The position numbers and the translations under genes were made by a program. Below are positions 53,665 to 63,413 of a DNA stretch of 64,000 nt, piece after piece; positions within the stretch are counted from its first letter, which is position 1; each line of letters begins with the position of its first letter. The notes beneath the pieces are model-generated. The model did not search any database and was not told where the DNA came from. It saw nothing but the letters and a program-made list of their open reading frames with translations. Source of the DNA: Sphingomonadales bacterium (GTDB taxonomy: Bacteria; Pseudomonadota; Alphaproteobacteria; Sphingomonadales; Sphingomonadaceae); contig JANYGX010000020.1 in the NCBI GenBank assembly GCA_025362295.1, forward strand, positions 1-64,000. Reading direction: 5' to 3'.

Positions 53665-54816
53665 GTGGATTTTAATTTTTCAGAAGAACAGGGCATGTTG
53701 CGCGATAGCCTGAAGCGTTATCTCGCAGATGCCTACGGCTTTGAACAGCGCAAGTTGATTGTTAATGCAAAGTCTGCAGAACCTTCGAGGCACTGGAAAG
53801 CTTTCGCTGAAGAACTCGGCATTCTTGGGGCGTCGTTTTCCGAAGCGTATGGAGGCTATGCTGCAAGTGGCAGTAATGGTGCCGTTGAAACCATGATCGT
53901 AATGGAAGAGTTCGGCAAAGCCCTTGTGGTGGAGCCTTATCTGGGCACAGTGGTTATCGGTGGTGGCTTTATGAAGCACAGCGCAAATGCCATGGCAGCC
54001 GATGTTATTGCAAAGATCATCAGAGGCGATGCCTTGATCGCCTTTGCCTACGCCGAGCCTCAAGGGCAATATAATCTCGCAGATCTTTGCACAACGGCCA
54101 GGCGTGATGGTGAATGCTACATTCTGAATGGTCACAAGGCTGTGGTGATCGGCGCACCCAGCGCCACACATTATATTGTTACAGCACGAACCAGTGGTGC
54201 CCAATGGGATAGAGATGGTGTGTCGGTGTTTCTTGTGGATGCCAGAAACCCGAATATTGCCCGGCGGGATTACCCGACGGTCGATGGCCAGCAAGCATCG
54301 GAGCTGTATTTCGAGAACATAACTGTGCCCGCTGAAAATCTCCTTGGCGCAGAAGGGCAGGGGTTATCGCTGGTTGAACAGGTTGTCGATGAGGCTATTG
54401 CCGCCGTTTCAGCGGAGGCGGTCGGTTGTATGCGCAAGTTGCATGAAGGCACGGTGGACTATGCTCGCCAGCGCAAGCAATTCGGCGTGCCCATCTCGAG
54501 TTTTCAGGTGTTGCAGCATGCTATGGTCGATATGTTTATGGAGGTGGAGCTGGCGCTTTCCATGACAACCATGCTGACACTCAAGTTATCTGAGCCTGCT
54601 CATGCGCGTAGCATGGCAGCCTCTGCTACCAAGGTGCAAATTGGTAAATCGTGCAAATTTGTTGGCCAGAATGCCATACAAATACATGGCGGCATTGGTA
54701 TATCGAACGAACTTACTATTGGCCATTATTTCAAAAGATCAACCATGATTGAAAGCCAGTTTGGCTCGGTTGATCATCATTTGCAGCGTTACGACACGCT
54801 CTCTTTGGCGATTTAA
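53665..54816 (+). CDS. Acyl-CoA dehydrogenase (second of pair)
   Basis: This 383-residue acyl-CoA dehydrogenase starts with GTG 3 bp after the first gene. It begins MDFNFSEEQGMLRDSLKRYL. The C-terminal domain has RKQFGVPISSFQVLQHAMVD and QIHGGIGISNELTIGHYFKR. It may pair with the preceding gene as a heteromer, or act alone. The order dehydrogenase, dehydrogenase, fused hydratase/dehydrogenase suggests a dedicated beta-oxidation module. Confidence 0.9.
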   Translation: MDFNFSEEQGMLRDSLKRYLADAYGFEQRKLIVNAKSAEPSRHWKAFAEELGILGASFSEAYGGYAASGSNGAVETMIVMEEFGKALVVEPYLGTVVIGGGFMKHSANAMAADVIAKIIRGDALIAFAYAEPQGQYNLADLCTTARRDGECYILNGHKAVVIGAPSATHYIVTARTSGAQWDRDGVSVFLVDARNPNIARRDYPTVDGQQASELYFENITVPAENLLGAEGQGLSLVEQVVDEAIAAVSAEAVGCMRKLHEGTVDYARQRKQFGVPISSFQVLQHAMVDMFMEVELALSMTTMLTLKLSEPAHARSMAASATKVQIGKSCKFVGQNAIQIHGGIGISNELTIGHYFKRSTMIESQFGSVDHHLQRYDTLSLAI

Positions 54817-54830
54817 GAAGGCATAATTTT

Positions 54831-56897
54831 ATGTCGGCAAGTATAGAAAAACGTGGACCCGTTGGTATCATCTGGGTTGATAGTCCACCAGTCAATGCGC
54901 TGAGTGCGGTTGTGCGTAAAATCATCAACGATGGGTGCGCTGAGATTAATACGGATCCCGAGATCAAGGTTGGTATTCTGGCCTGTCGAGGCCGCACATT
55001 CATGGCTGGTGCTGATATTACCGAGTTTGGTAAATCACCTTTAGAACCGTCGTTGCAAACTGTATCTGATAATCTCGATCAGTCATCCAAGCCAATTATT
55101 GCGGCACTCTTTGGCACCGCTTTTGGTGGCGGGCTGGAACTGGCACTGTCTTGCTCATATCGCGTTGCCAGCAAGTCGGCCTTGGTCGGATTGCCCGAGG
55201 TGAAGCTTGGCATACTGCCAGGCTGTGGTGGCACGCAGCGCTTGCCGCGTTTGATTGGTATAGAAGCCGCCTTGAATGCCATAGTGTCCGGCGAGCCAAT
55301 ACCTGCGCCAATGGCCGCCAAAGCCGGGGTAATTGACAAGATTATTGAAGGTGATTTGCTGGAGGGTGCCATCGCTTTTGCACACGATCTGATTGCAAAG
55401 GGTTGTCCCGTTCGTCGTGTTAGCGACATCGCAATTGATCCTGCGTCTGTGCAGGCTGGTTTTTTTGATGCGGCACGGGTGCGCATAGCTCGGGAAAAGC
55501 GCAATCTGCATGCGCCGCAACGTATTATTGATTGCATTGAGGCCGCGACCTTGCCTGCATTTAAGGACGGTATGGAGATTGAGCGCAAGATGATTATGGC
55601 CTGTTTTGCCAATTCACAGGCTCGCGCCATGCAATATGTATTTTTTTCTGAGCGGCAGGTGGTAAAAATTCCAGCCCAGCCAGCGGGTATTGCCGTGCGC
55701 CCCGTCAATCAGGTTGCAGTGATCGGTGCCGGCACTATGGGTGGCGGGATTGCCATGAACTTTGCCAACGCCGGTATTCCCGTTGTCTTGCTGGAAGCCA
55801 ATCAGGCAGGGCTTGATCGTGGTCTTGGCATTATTCGGAAGAACTATGAAAATAGTGCAGCCAAAGGCCGGATCAGCTCTGAAGACGTTGAAAAACGTAT
55901 GGCACTGATTGCGCCGACACTCAGCTACGATGCACTTTCACATGCCGATATGATTATCGAAGCTGTATTTGAAACCATGGATGTAAAGAAAATGGTGTTT
56001 GCTGAATTGGATCGGGTGGCCAAACCCGGGGCTATTCTTGCCTCAAACACATCTTATCTATCGATTGATATGATTGCTGATGCTACCCGCCGTCCAGCCG
56101 ACGTGATTGGTACGCATTTCTTTTCGCCTGCCAACGTCATGCGTTTGTGCGAAGTGGTGCGCGGGGCAAAAACCGCACCGGATGTTCTGGCTACGGCTAT
56201 GGATGTGGCCAAGCGGATCAAAAAAATCGGCGTTGTGTCAGGAAACTGTGATGGTTTCATCGGCAACCGGATGTTGCAGGGCTATGCGCGGGAGGCCACA
56301 TTGCTGTCGCTCGAAGGAGCCTCCATTCAGCAAATTGATAAAGCCCTGTTTGATTTTGGCATGCCGATGGGTATGTTCCAGATGGGCGATCTGGCAGGTC
56401 TTGATGTCGGCTACAAAAGCCGCAAAGACCGCGACCCTGCAACGCTCGATCCACGTATCGGCTGGGTGGCGGATCGGTTGGTGGAGCAAGGCCGTTTTGG
56501 CCAGAAAAACAATGCAGGTTATTATGACTATGAGCCCGGCAATCGCTTGCCAATAGTCTCGCCGATTACAACGCAACTGATAGAGAACTGTGCACAGGCG
56601 TTTCAAATTCGTCGCCGTGAAATTAGCAAAGATGAGATTATAGAGCGATGTTTTTTAGCCTTGGTGAATCTTGGCTGTGATATTTTGCTGGAGAAAATAG
56701 CGTATCGCGCCAGTGACATCGATATGGTGTACCTGAATGGCTATGGTTTTCCTGCATATCATGGCGGCCCGATGTGGTGGGCCGAAAATGAGATTGGACT
56801 GGCCAACGCGCTGGATAAGATGCGCGTTTATGGATGGAAGACTTCAGCGTTTCTGGAGGCACTGGTGCATGAGGGCAGGGGGTTTGCGAGTGTGTGA
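54831..56897 (+). CDS. Bifunctional enoyl-CoA hydratase / 3-hydroxyacyl-CoA dehydrogenase
   Basis: This 688-residue FadB/FadJ-like fusion carries out the second and third steps of beta-oxidation. The N-terminal crotonase domain has the oxyanion-hole region ALFGTAFGGGLELALSCSYR and PEVKLGILPGCGGTQRLPR with its catalytic glutamates. The 3-hydroxyacyl-CoA dehydrogenase domain begins near residue 300 with VAVIGAGTMGGGIAMNFANA, followed by the ASNTSYLSID and GTHFFSPANVMRL motifs. The C-terminal duplicated helical domain is complete. No thiolase follows directly. Confidence 0.94.
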   Translation: MSASIEKRGPVGIIWVDSPPVNALSAVVRKIINDGCAEINTDPEIKVGILACRGRTFMAGADITEFGKSPLEPSLQTVSDNLDQSSKPIIAALFGTAFGGGLELALSCSYRVASKSALVGLPEVKLGILPGCGGTQRLPRLIGIEAALNAIVSGEPIPAPMAAKAGVIDKIIEGDLLEGAIAFAHDLIAKGCPVRRVSDIAIDPASVQAGFFDAARVRIAREKRNLHAPQRIIDCIEAATLPAFKDGMEIERKMIMACFANSQARAMQYVFFSERQVVKIPAQPAGIAVRPVNQVAVIGAGTMGGGIAMNFANAGIPVVLLEANQAGLDRGLGIIRKNYENSAAKGRISSEDVEKRMALIAPTLSYDALSHADMIIEAVFETMDVKKMVFAELDRVAKPGAILASNTSYLSIDMIADATRRPADVIGTHFFSPANVMRLCEVVRGAKTAPDVLATAMDVAKRIKKIGVVSGNCDGFIGNRMLQGYAREATLLSLEGASIQQIDKALFDFGMPMGMFQMGDLAGLDVGYKSRKDRDPATLDPRIGWVADRLVEQGRFGQKNNAGYYDYEPGNRLPIVSPITTQLIENCAQAFQIRRREISKDEIIERCFLALVNLGCDILLEKIAYRASDIDMVYLNGYGFPAYHGGPMWWAENEIGLANALDKMRVYGWKTSAFLEALVHEGRGFASV

Positions 56898-56942
56898 CGA
56901 CACATGTTTACGCCATCAGGGCATGAGAGGTGAAAAACTGTC

Positions 56943-57674
56943 ATGCTAACGTCTTTCCTCCCGCCTGTTCACGCTGTCGTCATTGGCGCATCTGGCGGCA
57001 TAGGTAGCGCTTTTGTTGATTGCTTGCTGGCAGACCCTGCGGTTGGCACAGTAACCGCCTGTGCCCGCACACCAGTACAAACCGCACACGCCAAACTAAC
57101 GCATGTAACGCTCGATATTACCGATGAGGCCAGCATTAAAACTGCGGCAAGCATCATCAATGAACCCTCGCTGGTCATTATTGCCACCGGCATACTCCAT
57201 GGAACAAACGGCCTCACGCCAGAGAAAAATTTGCGCATGCTTTATGCTGACAAGCTTACTCAATATTTCGCCATTAACACGATAGGGCCGGCGCTGGTTG
57301 CCAAGCATTTTCTGCCTTTGCTGCCCAAGCGTGGAAAATCAGTCTTTGCAGCCCTTTCAGCGCGAGTCAGTAGCATTACTGACAACACGCTCGGCGGCTG
57401 GCACGGCTACCGCGCTTCAAAAACCGCACTTAATATGATGATCAAAACCATGAGCATTGAACTTGCGCGAGGCTGGCCACAAGCCGTGTGTGTAGGGTTG
57501 CATCCGGGGACAGTGGCAACGGATCTGTCTGCACCATTTCGAGGCGGTGTGGCGGTGCAGAAACTGTTTACACCAGATTATTCCGCGGCGGCCATGCTGA
57601 GTGTCATTGACGGTTTAAGTGTTTTGGACAGCGGTAACTTGTTTGCCTGGGACGGTAAGCGAATTGAGTTCTGA
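56943..57674 (+). CDS. Short-chain dehydrogenase/reductase (CsgA/C-factor-like)
   Basis: This 243-residue SDR has the cofactor motif VIGASGGIGSAF near residue 14, the strand IIATGILHG in place of the more usual NNAG, and the YRASK tyrosine-lysine pair in WHGYRASKTALNMMIK. The ending LHPGTVATDLSAPFRG is typical of the C-factor-like SDR group. The substrate is unknown. It follows the fused beta-oxidation gene by 45 bp and may be co-transcribed. Confidence 0.87.
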   Translation: MLTSFLPPVHAVVIGASGGIGSAFVDCLLADPAVGTVTACARTPVQTAHAKLTHVTLDITDEASIKTAASIINEPSLVIIATGILHGTNGLTPEKNLRMLYADKLTQYFAINTIGPALVAKHFLPLLPKRGKSVFAALSARVSSITDNTLGGWHGYRASKTALNMMIKTMSIELARGWPQAVCVGLHPGTVATDLSAPFRGGVAVQKLFTPDYSAAAMLSVIDGLSVLDSGNLFAWDGKRIEF

Positions 57675-57693
57675 AAATAAAACGATCCTGAAG

Positions 57694-58518
57694 CTATTTG
57701 TTCTCGAGTAGCTTAACGGATTGCCAAAATGCTTCCTGTGCCTCGAGGCCAAGCTCAGAAAATATCTCGTGTTTAATCTTAGCTTTTTCTTCCATAGCTT
57801 TGAATCGACGTTCAAATTTATCTGTACCCTGGCGTAAAACGGCTTCTGCATCAACACCTGCTTTTCGCGCAACATTAACGGCGGCAAAAAGCAGGTCGCC
57901 AACCTCTTCTGCCACATCATCTGCATTATGCCTTGCAACTGCCTCTTCGGCCTCGTTTATTTCTTCTTTAAGCTTATCCACACAACCATCCAGATCCGGC
58001 CAGTCAAAGCCAACGCGCGCGGCCCTAGCCTGTATCTTTTGAGCTCTCATAAGAGCTGGGAGAGCTATGGCAACACCGTCGAGGGCACTCGATGCTATAT
58101 TTGATGTCTTGCGCTCACTGGCCTTGATAGTCTCCCATGAGCGGACTTGCTGCTGTGCTGTGTCAATAACGGCATCACCAAACACATGCGGGTGGCGCCG
58201 AACCATTTTATCGCATATGGAACGAATAACGTCTGTCAGGTCAAAATGACCAGATTCTTCAGCTATGCGAGCGTGATAAACGACCTGTAACAGCAGATCT
58301 CCAAGCTCATCACGCAGTTCGGGCATATTGTTTCTGGCAATAGCATCGGCCACTTCATAAGCTTCTTCGATGGTGTAGGGCGCAATAGTTTTGAAGTTTT
58401 GTTGCAAATCCCATAAACATCCTGTTATTGGTGTTCTCAGATTTGCCATAATATTTCTTAAAGTGGCTAGATGTTCGTTGAGTGTTGGAATGTTTTCACC
58501 CGCGCTTGATTCTGACAT
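57694..58518 (-). CDS. mazG: Nucleoside triphosphate pyrophosphohydrolase MazG
   Basis: MazG hydrolyses (d)NTPs to monophosphates and PPi. The 274-residue protein has two MazG folds. The first has CLWDLQQNFKTIAPYTIEEA and the metal-binding ELRDELGDLLLQVVYHARIA. The second has VDKLKEEINEAEEAV and DVAEEVGDLLFAAVNVAR. It is convergent with the SDR gene. Its length and the two EExxD-type sites match E. coli MazG. Confidence 0.93.
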   Translation of the reverse strand: MSESSAGENIPTLNEHLATLRNIMANLRTPITGCLWDLQQNFKTIAPYTIEEAYEVADAIARNNMPELRDELGDLLLQVVYHARIAEESGHFDLTDVIRSICDKMVRRHPHVFGDAVIDTAQQQVRSWETIKASERKTSNIASSALDGVAIALPALMRAQKIQARAARVGFDWPDLDGCVDKLKEEINEAEEAVARHNADDVAEEVGDLLFAAVNVARKAGVDAEAVLRQGTDKFERRFKAMEEKAKIKHEIFSELGLEAQEAFWQSVKLLENK

Positions 58519-58584
58519 AATTGGTTCAGTATGTGTTCAGTTGATGTTGAGTAACACGTATCATAGTTGATAAGGACTATATAT

Positions 58585-58830
58585 ATGATAGATAAAACAA
58601 TGTTTTTTGGCACTATGGGTTTAACTGTGATTATGAGCGGTTTAGCCATTTCGGCTTCTGTTTATAATCCTGCCCCGGCTAAAAACAGCTATTATAACCC
58701 TTACCATCAAGTAAACCTTGATAATTCATCCCTTAATAAGTGTGGCGCAGGTATTTATTTTATCAATTTGCCAATACTGCAAAGTCAAAAAGATGCAAAA
58801 CGGGCGCGTAAATCAGTGGTTGCATCATAA
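58585..58830 (+). CDS. Small exported protein of unknown function
   Basis: The 81-residue product begins MIDKTMFFGTMGLTVIMSGL, a probable signal or membrane anchor, followed by ASVYNPAPAKNSYYNPYHQ and one cysteine in LNKCGAG. The tail is basic (KDAKRARKS). The start is chosen for AAGGA 8 nt upstream. I recognise no family. It stands alone between mazG and the exporter operon. Confidence 0.55.
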   Translation: MIDKTMFFGTMGLTVIMSGLAISASVYNPAPAKNSYYNPYHQVNLDNSSLNKCGAGIYFINLPILQSQKDAKRARKSVVAS

Positions 58831-58916
58831 CTTCTGAGCTTGCAATGCTGTAATCTTTATCTAAATCAGCATCTGATGAGCAAATCAATGCTCACTTTCG
58901 CAGGGTAAATGCAGCC

Positions 58917-59945
58917 GTGAACAATATGACGTCACAGGATAACCGCTCAGCACAGCTAAACTCTCTTAAAATTGACCGTAGTGCTCCTGCTAAACAATAC
59001 AATAACAGCTGGCTTTCCTGGCGGCCATTACTGGTTGGCCTTTTTGTCGGCCTTGCTGGAGCCAGTGGGGCGAGCCTGATATTTTCCAGCAAAACAAATC
59101 CGCCATCTGCCCCGACAGCAAAACCAATGCTCGATGCGGCATCTAAATCCACCCAGGTTTCACAAGGCAGCCTTGTTGCCTCCGGCTATGTGGTTGCAAG
59201 ACGTCGTGCGACCGTTGCGGCTGAAATAACCGGCCGTGTTACCCAGGTGCTGGTTGAGGAGGGTATGCATGTCAGGCAGGGACAGTTACTGGCAACGCTG
59301 GATGCAAGCCTAGCAGGCACTGATCTTAAAACCCAGCAATCACAAGTGCAATCGGCCTTGGCAGCCATCAACAGCACACACGCTGACTTGGCCGATGCCG
59401 AACGCATCTTGGCGCGCACCAGAACGCTCGCAGGCAACGGATATTCCAGCACCGCTGATTTAACCCGTAATGGCGCGCGCGTGACCAGCCTGAAAGCGCA
59501 GCTCGCTCAAGCTGAGGCTGGCCAACGAACGGCCAGTTCAAATGCGGTGCGGGCACGCGAGGTGCTGGGCAAACATCGTATTCTGGCACCATTTTCTGGC
59601 GTGGTGGTCGATAAAAATGCCCAACCCGGTGAAATTATTTCGCCAGCCTCGGCAGGCGGTGGCTTTACCCGTACCGGTATTTGTACAATTGTCGATATGA
59701 ACAGTCTTGAAATCGAAGTTGATGTGAATGAAGCTTTTATTGGCCGGGTACACGACGGGCAGGCGGTGAAAGCCGTGCTTGATGCGTATCCTGATTTGAC
59801 TATTATGGCGCGGGTGATCGCCACTGTGCCAACCGCCAACCGCGATAAAGCAACCGTGCGTGTGCGCATTGCCATTCTCGACAAGGATAAACGCATCTTG
59901 CCAGACATGGCGATTAAAGTTAGTTTTGCTGAAGAAAAATCGTAA
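58917..59945 (+). CDS. HlyD/MacA-like periplasmic adaptor subunit
   Basis: This is a membrane fusion protein of 342 residues. One N-terminal membrane anchor (WRPLLVGLFVGLAGASGASL, residues about 35-55) is followed by the lipoyl/barrel-sandwich part (AEITGRVTQVLVEEGMHVRQ), a coiled-coil hairpin (LKTQQSQVQSALAAINSTHA to AQAEAGQRTASS) and a beta-barrel (GVVVDKNAQPGEIISPASAG). It begins at GTG, with an ATG 9 nt later also possible. It heads an operon with one ATPase and two permeases, so the four form an efflux or envelope-export complex. Confidence 0.9.
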   Translation: MNNMTSQDNRSAQLNSLKIDRSAPAKQYNNSWLSWRPLLVGLFVGLAGASGASLIFSSKTNPPSAPTAKPMLDAASKSTQVSQGSLVASGYVVARRRATVAAEITGRVTQVLVEEGMHVRQGQLLATLDASLAGTDLKTQQSQVQSALAAINSTHADLADAERILARTRTLAGNGYSSTADLTRNGARVTSLKAQLAQAEAGQRTASSNAVRAREVLGKHRILAPFSGVVVDKNAQPGEIISPASAGGGFTRTGICTIVDMNSLEIEVDVNEAFIGRVHDGQAVKAVLDAYPDLTIMARVIATVPTANRDKATVRVRIAILDKDKRILPDMAIKVSFAEEKS

Positions 59946-59961
59946 ATCAGGGTCATAAAAT

Positions 59962-60645
59962 ATGCTCTATCAGCTTCGCAATGTCTCCAAACGCTTTACC
60001 AAAGCCAAAGAAACACTGACCATATTTGATAACCTCAATATGGATATACCGGAGGGTGATTTTGTCGCCATGATGGGGCCATCGGGGTCAGGCAAAACCA
60101 CACTTCTCAACATTCTTGGTGGCATAGACAAAGTTACCAGCGGTGAGGTTAGTTTCGCTGGCAATCGCATTGATGGCTATAGCGAGGGGCAATTGTCTGA
60201 ATGGCGGGCTGCCAATGTTGGTTTTATTTTTCAATTCTATAACCTGATGCCAATGCTGTCGGCGGCACAAAATGTGGAGCTGCCGTTGATGCTGACCAAT
60301 TTGAGCGGCGCCAAGCGCAAGGAAAATGTTGCAACAGCTTTGAACATTGTCAACCTAAGCGACCGTGCCAAACATTACCCGCGTGAAATGTCGGGCGGCC
60401 AGCAACAACGCGTCGCTATTGCGCGTGCCATGGTGTCTGACCCGCAGCTGTTGTTGTGTGATGAGCCGACGGGGGATCTGGACCGAACCACAGCGGATGA
60501 AATTTTGACAACACTGCAAGTGCTTAATAGGGAGCTTGGTAAAACCATCGTGATGGTCACGCATGATCCGGAGGCAGCGCGCTATGCCAAGCGCACCCTG
60601 CATCTCAACAAAGGCGTGTTTGAGGACAAGATGGTGATGGCATGA
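59962..60645 (+). CDS. ABC exporter ATP-binding protein (MacB/LolD type)
   Basis: This 227-residue ATPase has Walker [10 protein letters not shown] near residue 40, the ABC signature [16 protein letters not shown], Walker [13 protein letters not shown] and the switch histidine in MVTHDPEAA. It resembles LolD and the MacB nucleotide-binding domain. The 4-base ATGA overlap with the first permease means co-translation. Confidence 0.93.
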   Translation: MLYQLRNVSKRFTKAKETLTIFDNLNMDIPEGDFVAMMGPSGSGKTTLLNILGGIDKVTSGEVSFAGNRIDGYSEGQLSEWRAANVGFIFQFYNLMPMLSAAQNVELPLMLTNLSGAKRKENVATALNIVNLSDRAKHYPREMSGGQQQRVAIARAMVSDPQLLLCDEPTGDLDRTTADEILTTLQVLNRELGKTIVMVTHDPEAARYAKRTLHLNKGVFEDKMVMA

Positions 60646-61799
60646 ACGATTTCACCATTATCTGGAAAAACCTGTTTCGCAAAAAGTTGCGCACAACACT
60701 GATGCTGATCGCGATTTTTGTGGCATTCTTTTTGTACGGCATGCTGGCAAGTGTCGGTCAGGCTTTTGACAGTCCAGGCAGCAGCGACGACAAAAATCGC
60801 ATGGTAACCCTCAATAAAATAAACTTCACCCAGTTTTTGCCGATCTCTTATTATGATCGTGTCGCACGTGTTAAGGGCGTGACGCAGGCAAGCCATTCCA
60901 ACTGGTTTGGTGCATTTTTTCAGGACAATAAAAATGTGATCGTCAGCTTTGCCGTCGATCCGCCCACATATCTTGCAATCTATAAAGAATTTGATATGCC
61001 CGATGCCGAGCGCAAGGCCTTTTTGGGGGATCGTACAGGCCTTGCGGTTGGCCGTGCCGTTGCCGATAAATATGGCTGGAAAGTGGGGCAAACTGTACCC
61101 ATTTCATCGAACATATTTTCACAAAAAAACGGTTCTCACAGCTGGGATTTCAAGATTGATGCCATTTTTGATAATTCAAAAGTCAAAGGCAGAGATGGTC
61201 TGATGATTTTTCATTACGATTATTATAATGAAACGGTCTCGTTTGGCCGTGATAATATCGGTTTGATTGTATTTTCCACGGAAACACCAGCCATAAACGA
61301 CGCTGTTGCTAAAAACATCGATGCGATGTTTGCCAATTCACCATACGAAACCTCAACGGATACCGCTGAAGCATTCAGCAAAAGTTTTATTGCCCAGCTT
61401 GGAAACATTAAATTGATTATTAGCCTGGTGGTCGGGGCAGCGTTCGTCACTATCCTGCTGATTGTCGGCAATACTATGGTGATGGCCATTCGCGAGCGAA
61501 CCAGGGAAATTGGTGTGTTTAAAACCCTGGGCTTTTCAGGCCAGCGCATTTTCACGCAAATAGTTGCGGAAGCTTTGTTGTTGTCATTGTTAGGTGGTTT
61601 ACTTGGGTTGAGTTGTGCCGTGCCTGCACTGCTGCTGATTAACAAGATTTCAGCCGGTGCCATCAGCGGCCTGACTGTGCAACCCATTGTGTTTGTCAAA
61701 GGCCTTGGCTGGATGGTTTTTCTTGGCCTGGTTACAGCAGCACTTCCGGCGTGGAGCGCTATGCGGCTTAACATAGTCACAGCTTTGGGGCGCAAATAA
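60642..61799 (+). CDS. FtsX-like ABC exporter permease (first)
   Basis: The 385-residue MacB-type permease has an N-terminal membrane segment (TLMLIAIFVAFFLYGML), a large periplasmic domain (residues about 45-255) and three C-terminal helices. The coupling segment MAIRERTREIGVFKTLGFSG is the FtsX-family cytoplasmic motif. It is fused neither to the ATPase nor to the second permease. The last base of its stop starts the next ATG. Confidence 0.9.
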   Translation: MNDFTIIWKNLFRKKLRTTLMLIAIFVAFFLYGMLASVGQAFDSPGSSDDKNRMVTLNKINFTQFLPISYYDRVARVKGVTQASHSNWFGAFFQDNKNVIVSFAVDPPTYLAIYKEFDMPDAERKAFLGDRTGLAVGRAVADKYGWKVGQTVPISSNIFSQKNGSHSWDFKIDAIFDNSKVKGRDGLMIFHYDYYNETVSFGRDNIGLIVFSTETPAINDAVAKNIDAMFANSPYETSTDTAEAFSKSFIAQLGNIKLIISLVVGAAFVTILLIVGNTMVMAIRERTREIGVFKTLGFSGQRIFTQIVAEALLLSLLGGLLGLSCAVPALLLINKISAGAISGLTVQPIVFVKGLGWMVFLGLVTAALPAWSAMRLNIVTALGRK

Positions 61800-62983
61800 T
61801 GGCCAACACACTCCGTCAGATTTCGGCCATCACCCGCATCAATATCAAAAGCATTCCGCAGCGGTTCTGGATGTCTCTTTCAACCATTGTTGCGATTGCC
61901 CTAGTGGTCGGTGTGTTGCTTGGGTTTCTCGCCATGGGCAATGGTTTCAAGAAAACGTTGAGCAGTTCAGGGACAAAAGATGTTGCTATTTTGTTGCGAG
62001 ATGGATCTGATTCAGAAATCAACAGCGTGGTGATGCGCGAGCAAACCCAGTTGATTGAAGAGGCCCCGGGGGTTGCGCGCGTTAACGGCAAGGCGTTGGT
62101 GTCCGCAGAACTTTATGTGGTGGTTGATGGAAAACGGCGCACAAACGGCATAAAGGCCAATATGCCGCTGCGTGGCCTCGATTCAACTGGCTTTGCCCTG
62201 CGCCCAGGCGTTACGTTCAGCAAGGGAAGGTTGTTTCGTCCCGGCACCAACGAGGTGATTGTCGGATCAGGCCTGGTTCGAGAATTTTCCGGTTTTGACC
62301 TCGGTCAGACAATCAGGTTTGGCACTAGCACATGGACCATTGTTGGTGTTTTTGATGCGGGTGGCAGTGTATATGAATCTGAAATCTGGGGTGATGTGAG
62401 TGTTGTACAAAGCCAATTCAAACGCCTCAACAGCTATCAGTCTATTCGCGCCAAACTCGCCTCACCGGACCAACTTGCTGCCTTGAAAGCCTATGTGGAT
62501 AAAGACCAGCGCCTGAAACTTGAAACCAGATCAGAAGCCGATTATTTTGCGGCACAAGCCAAACAATCAAGCGACTTGATTTCTAACCTGGGCTGGCCGC
62601 TCGCCATTATCATGACATTCGGTGCAGTCGCTGGCGCCCTCAACACCATGTACAGTTCAGTCTCAGTGCGCACGGCCGAAATTGGAACACTGCGGGCGAT
62701 TGGCTTTGGCGGGTTCCCAACGTTTGTCGGCACGTTGATTGAGGCTGTTATACTGGCAGCTATTGGTGCCGTTCTTGGATCAGTTGTCATATGGCTGTTT
62801 GTAAACGGTCTCAGCACATCTTCTCTGGGCGGGAGCTTCACACAAGTGGTGTTTACGTTTTCGCTGACACCGCGCATCATCACAACAGCTATACTGCTTG
62901 CCTTGCTGATCGGTTTTATCGGCGGGTTTTTTCCAGCCCTCAGGGCAGCACGGCAGCCGATTGCAGCGATGGTGAACGAGTAG
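61799..62983 (+). CDS. FtsX-like ABC exporter permease (second)
   Basis: This is the 394-residue second permease of the complex. Its N-terminal helix (FWMSLSTIVAIALVVGVLLG) is followed by a periplasmic domain and three helices. The coupling motif reads VRTAEIGTLRAIGFGGFPTF. The ending PALRAARQPIAAMVNE is typical of MacB-like permeases. With two different permeases a heterodimeric channel is expected, unlike MacB homodimers. Confidence 0.9.
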   Translation: MANTLRQISAITRINIKSIPQRFWMSLSTIVAIALVVGVLLGFLAMGNGFKKTLSSSGTKDVAILLRDGSDSEINSVVMREQTQLIEEAPGVARVNGKALVSAELYVVVDGKRRTNGIKANMPLRGLDSTGFALRPGVTFSKGRLFRPGTNEVIVGSGLVREFSGFDLGQTIRFGTSTWTIVGVFDAGGSVYESEIWGDVSVVQSQFKRLNSYQSIRAKLASPDQLAALKAYVDKDQRLKLETRSEADYFAAQAKQSSDLISNLGWPLAIIMTFGAVAGALNTMYSSVSVRTAEIGTLRAIGFGGFPTFVGTLIEAVILAAIGAVLGSVVIWLFVNGLSTSSLGGSFTQVVFTFSLTPRIITTAILLALLIGFIGGFFPALRAARQPIAAMVNE

Positions 62984-62987
62984 GGTG

Positions 62988-63168
62988 TAATACCAACCAC
63001 CCGATGACGTGACTTGGTTTGGGAAGTCATTGATATAGACCTGCCTTTCTCATGCCGACATACGTCGGCATGACGAGTGATAGCAATCATCGTCCCACGA
63101 ATAATGCTGTGCGCAGATGCAAGCCGAGAGCACTCCATGTGAGTCAACTCATAGGGCAATTGGTATTA
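62988..63168. repeat. MITE-like element bounded by TAATACCAA / TTGGTATTA
   Basis: A 181-bp noncoding stretch starts with TAATACCAA 5 bp after the permease stop and ends with the inverse TTGGTATTA. It has a perfect internal palindrome at 63050-63073. Short inverted ends with no coding content suggest a miniature transposable element or extragenic repeat. Only one copy lies in this window, so mobility is not shown. Confidence 0.5.
63050..63073. repeat. Perfect palindrome TCATGCCGAC / GTCGGCATGA
   Basis: Ten-base arms surround a 4-nt ATAC centre. It is part of the longer element and resembles the dispersed GTCATGCCG-type extragenic palindromes. It may also end transcription of the exporter operon, although no T-tract follows. 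Confidence 0.7.
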
Positions 63169-63413
63169 TTGCAGATTATCAGGCCTTACCTTAAGGTTTA
63201 TGCGCCTGACAACGATTTGACGGGCATAAGTGGAAGACCTGTCACGCAACTAGATGGTGTGTGGCGATCAATTTCCACAAACGACGGCTTAAGCCAAATC
63301 AATTTCCAACACCAGTCATTCCGGAATCCACCCAAAAGGCGTCGTAGCGGAGCTTCATATTTGAGGCTAAATTCGCTAAGCGTACGTTTACGTCCAGATT
63401 CTGCGATGCCCCC

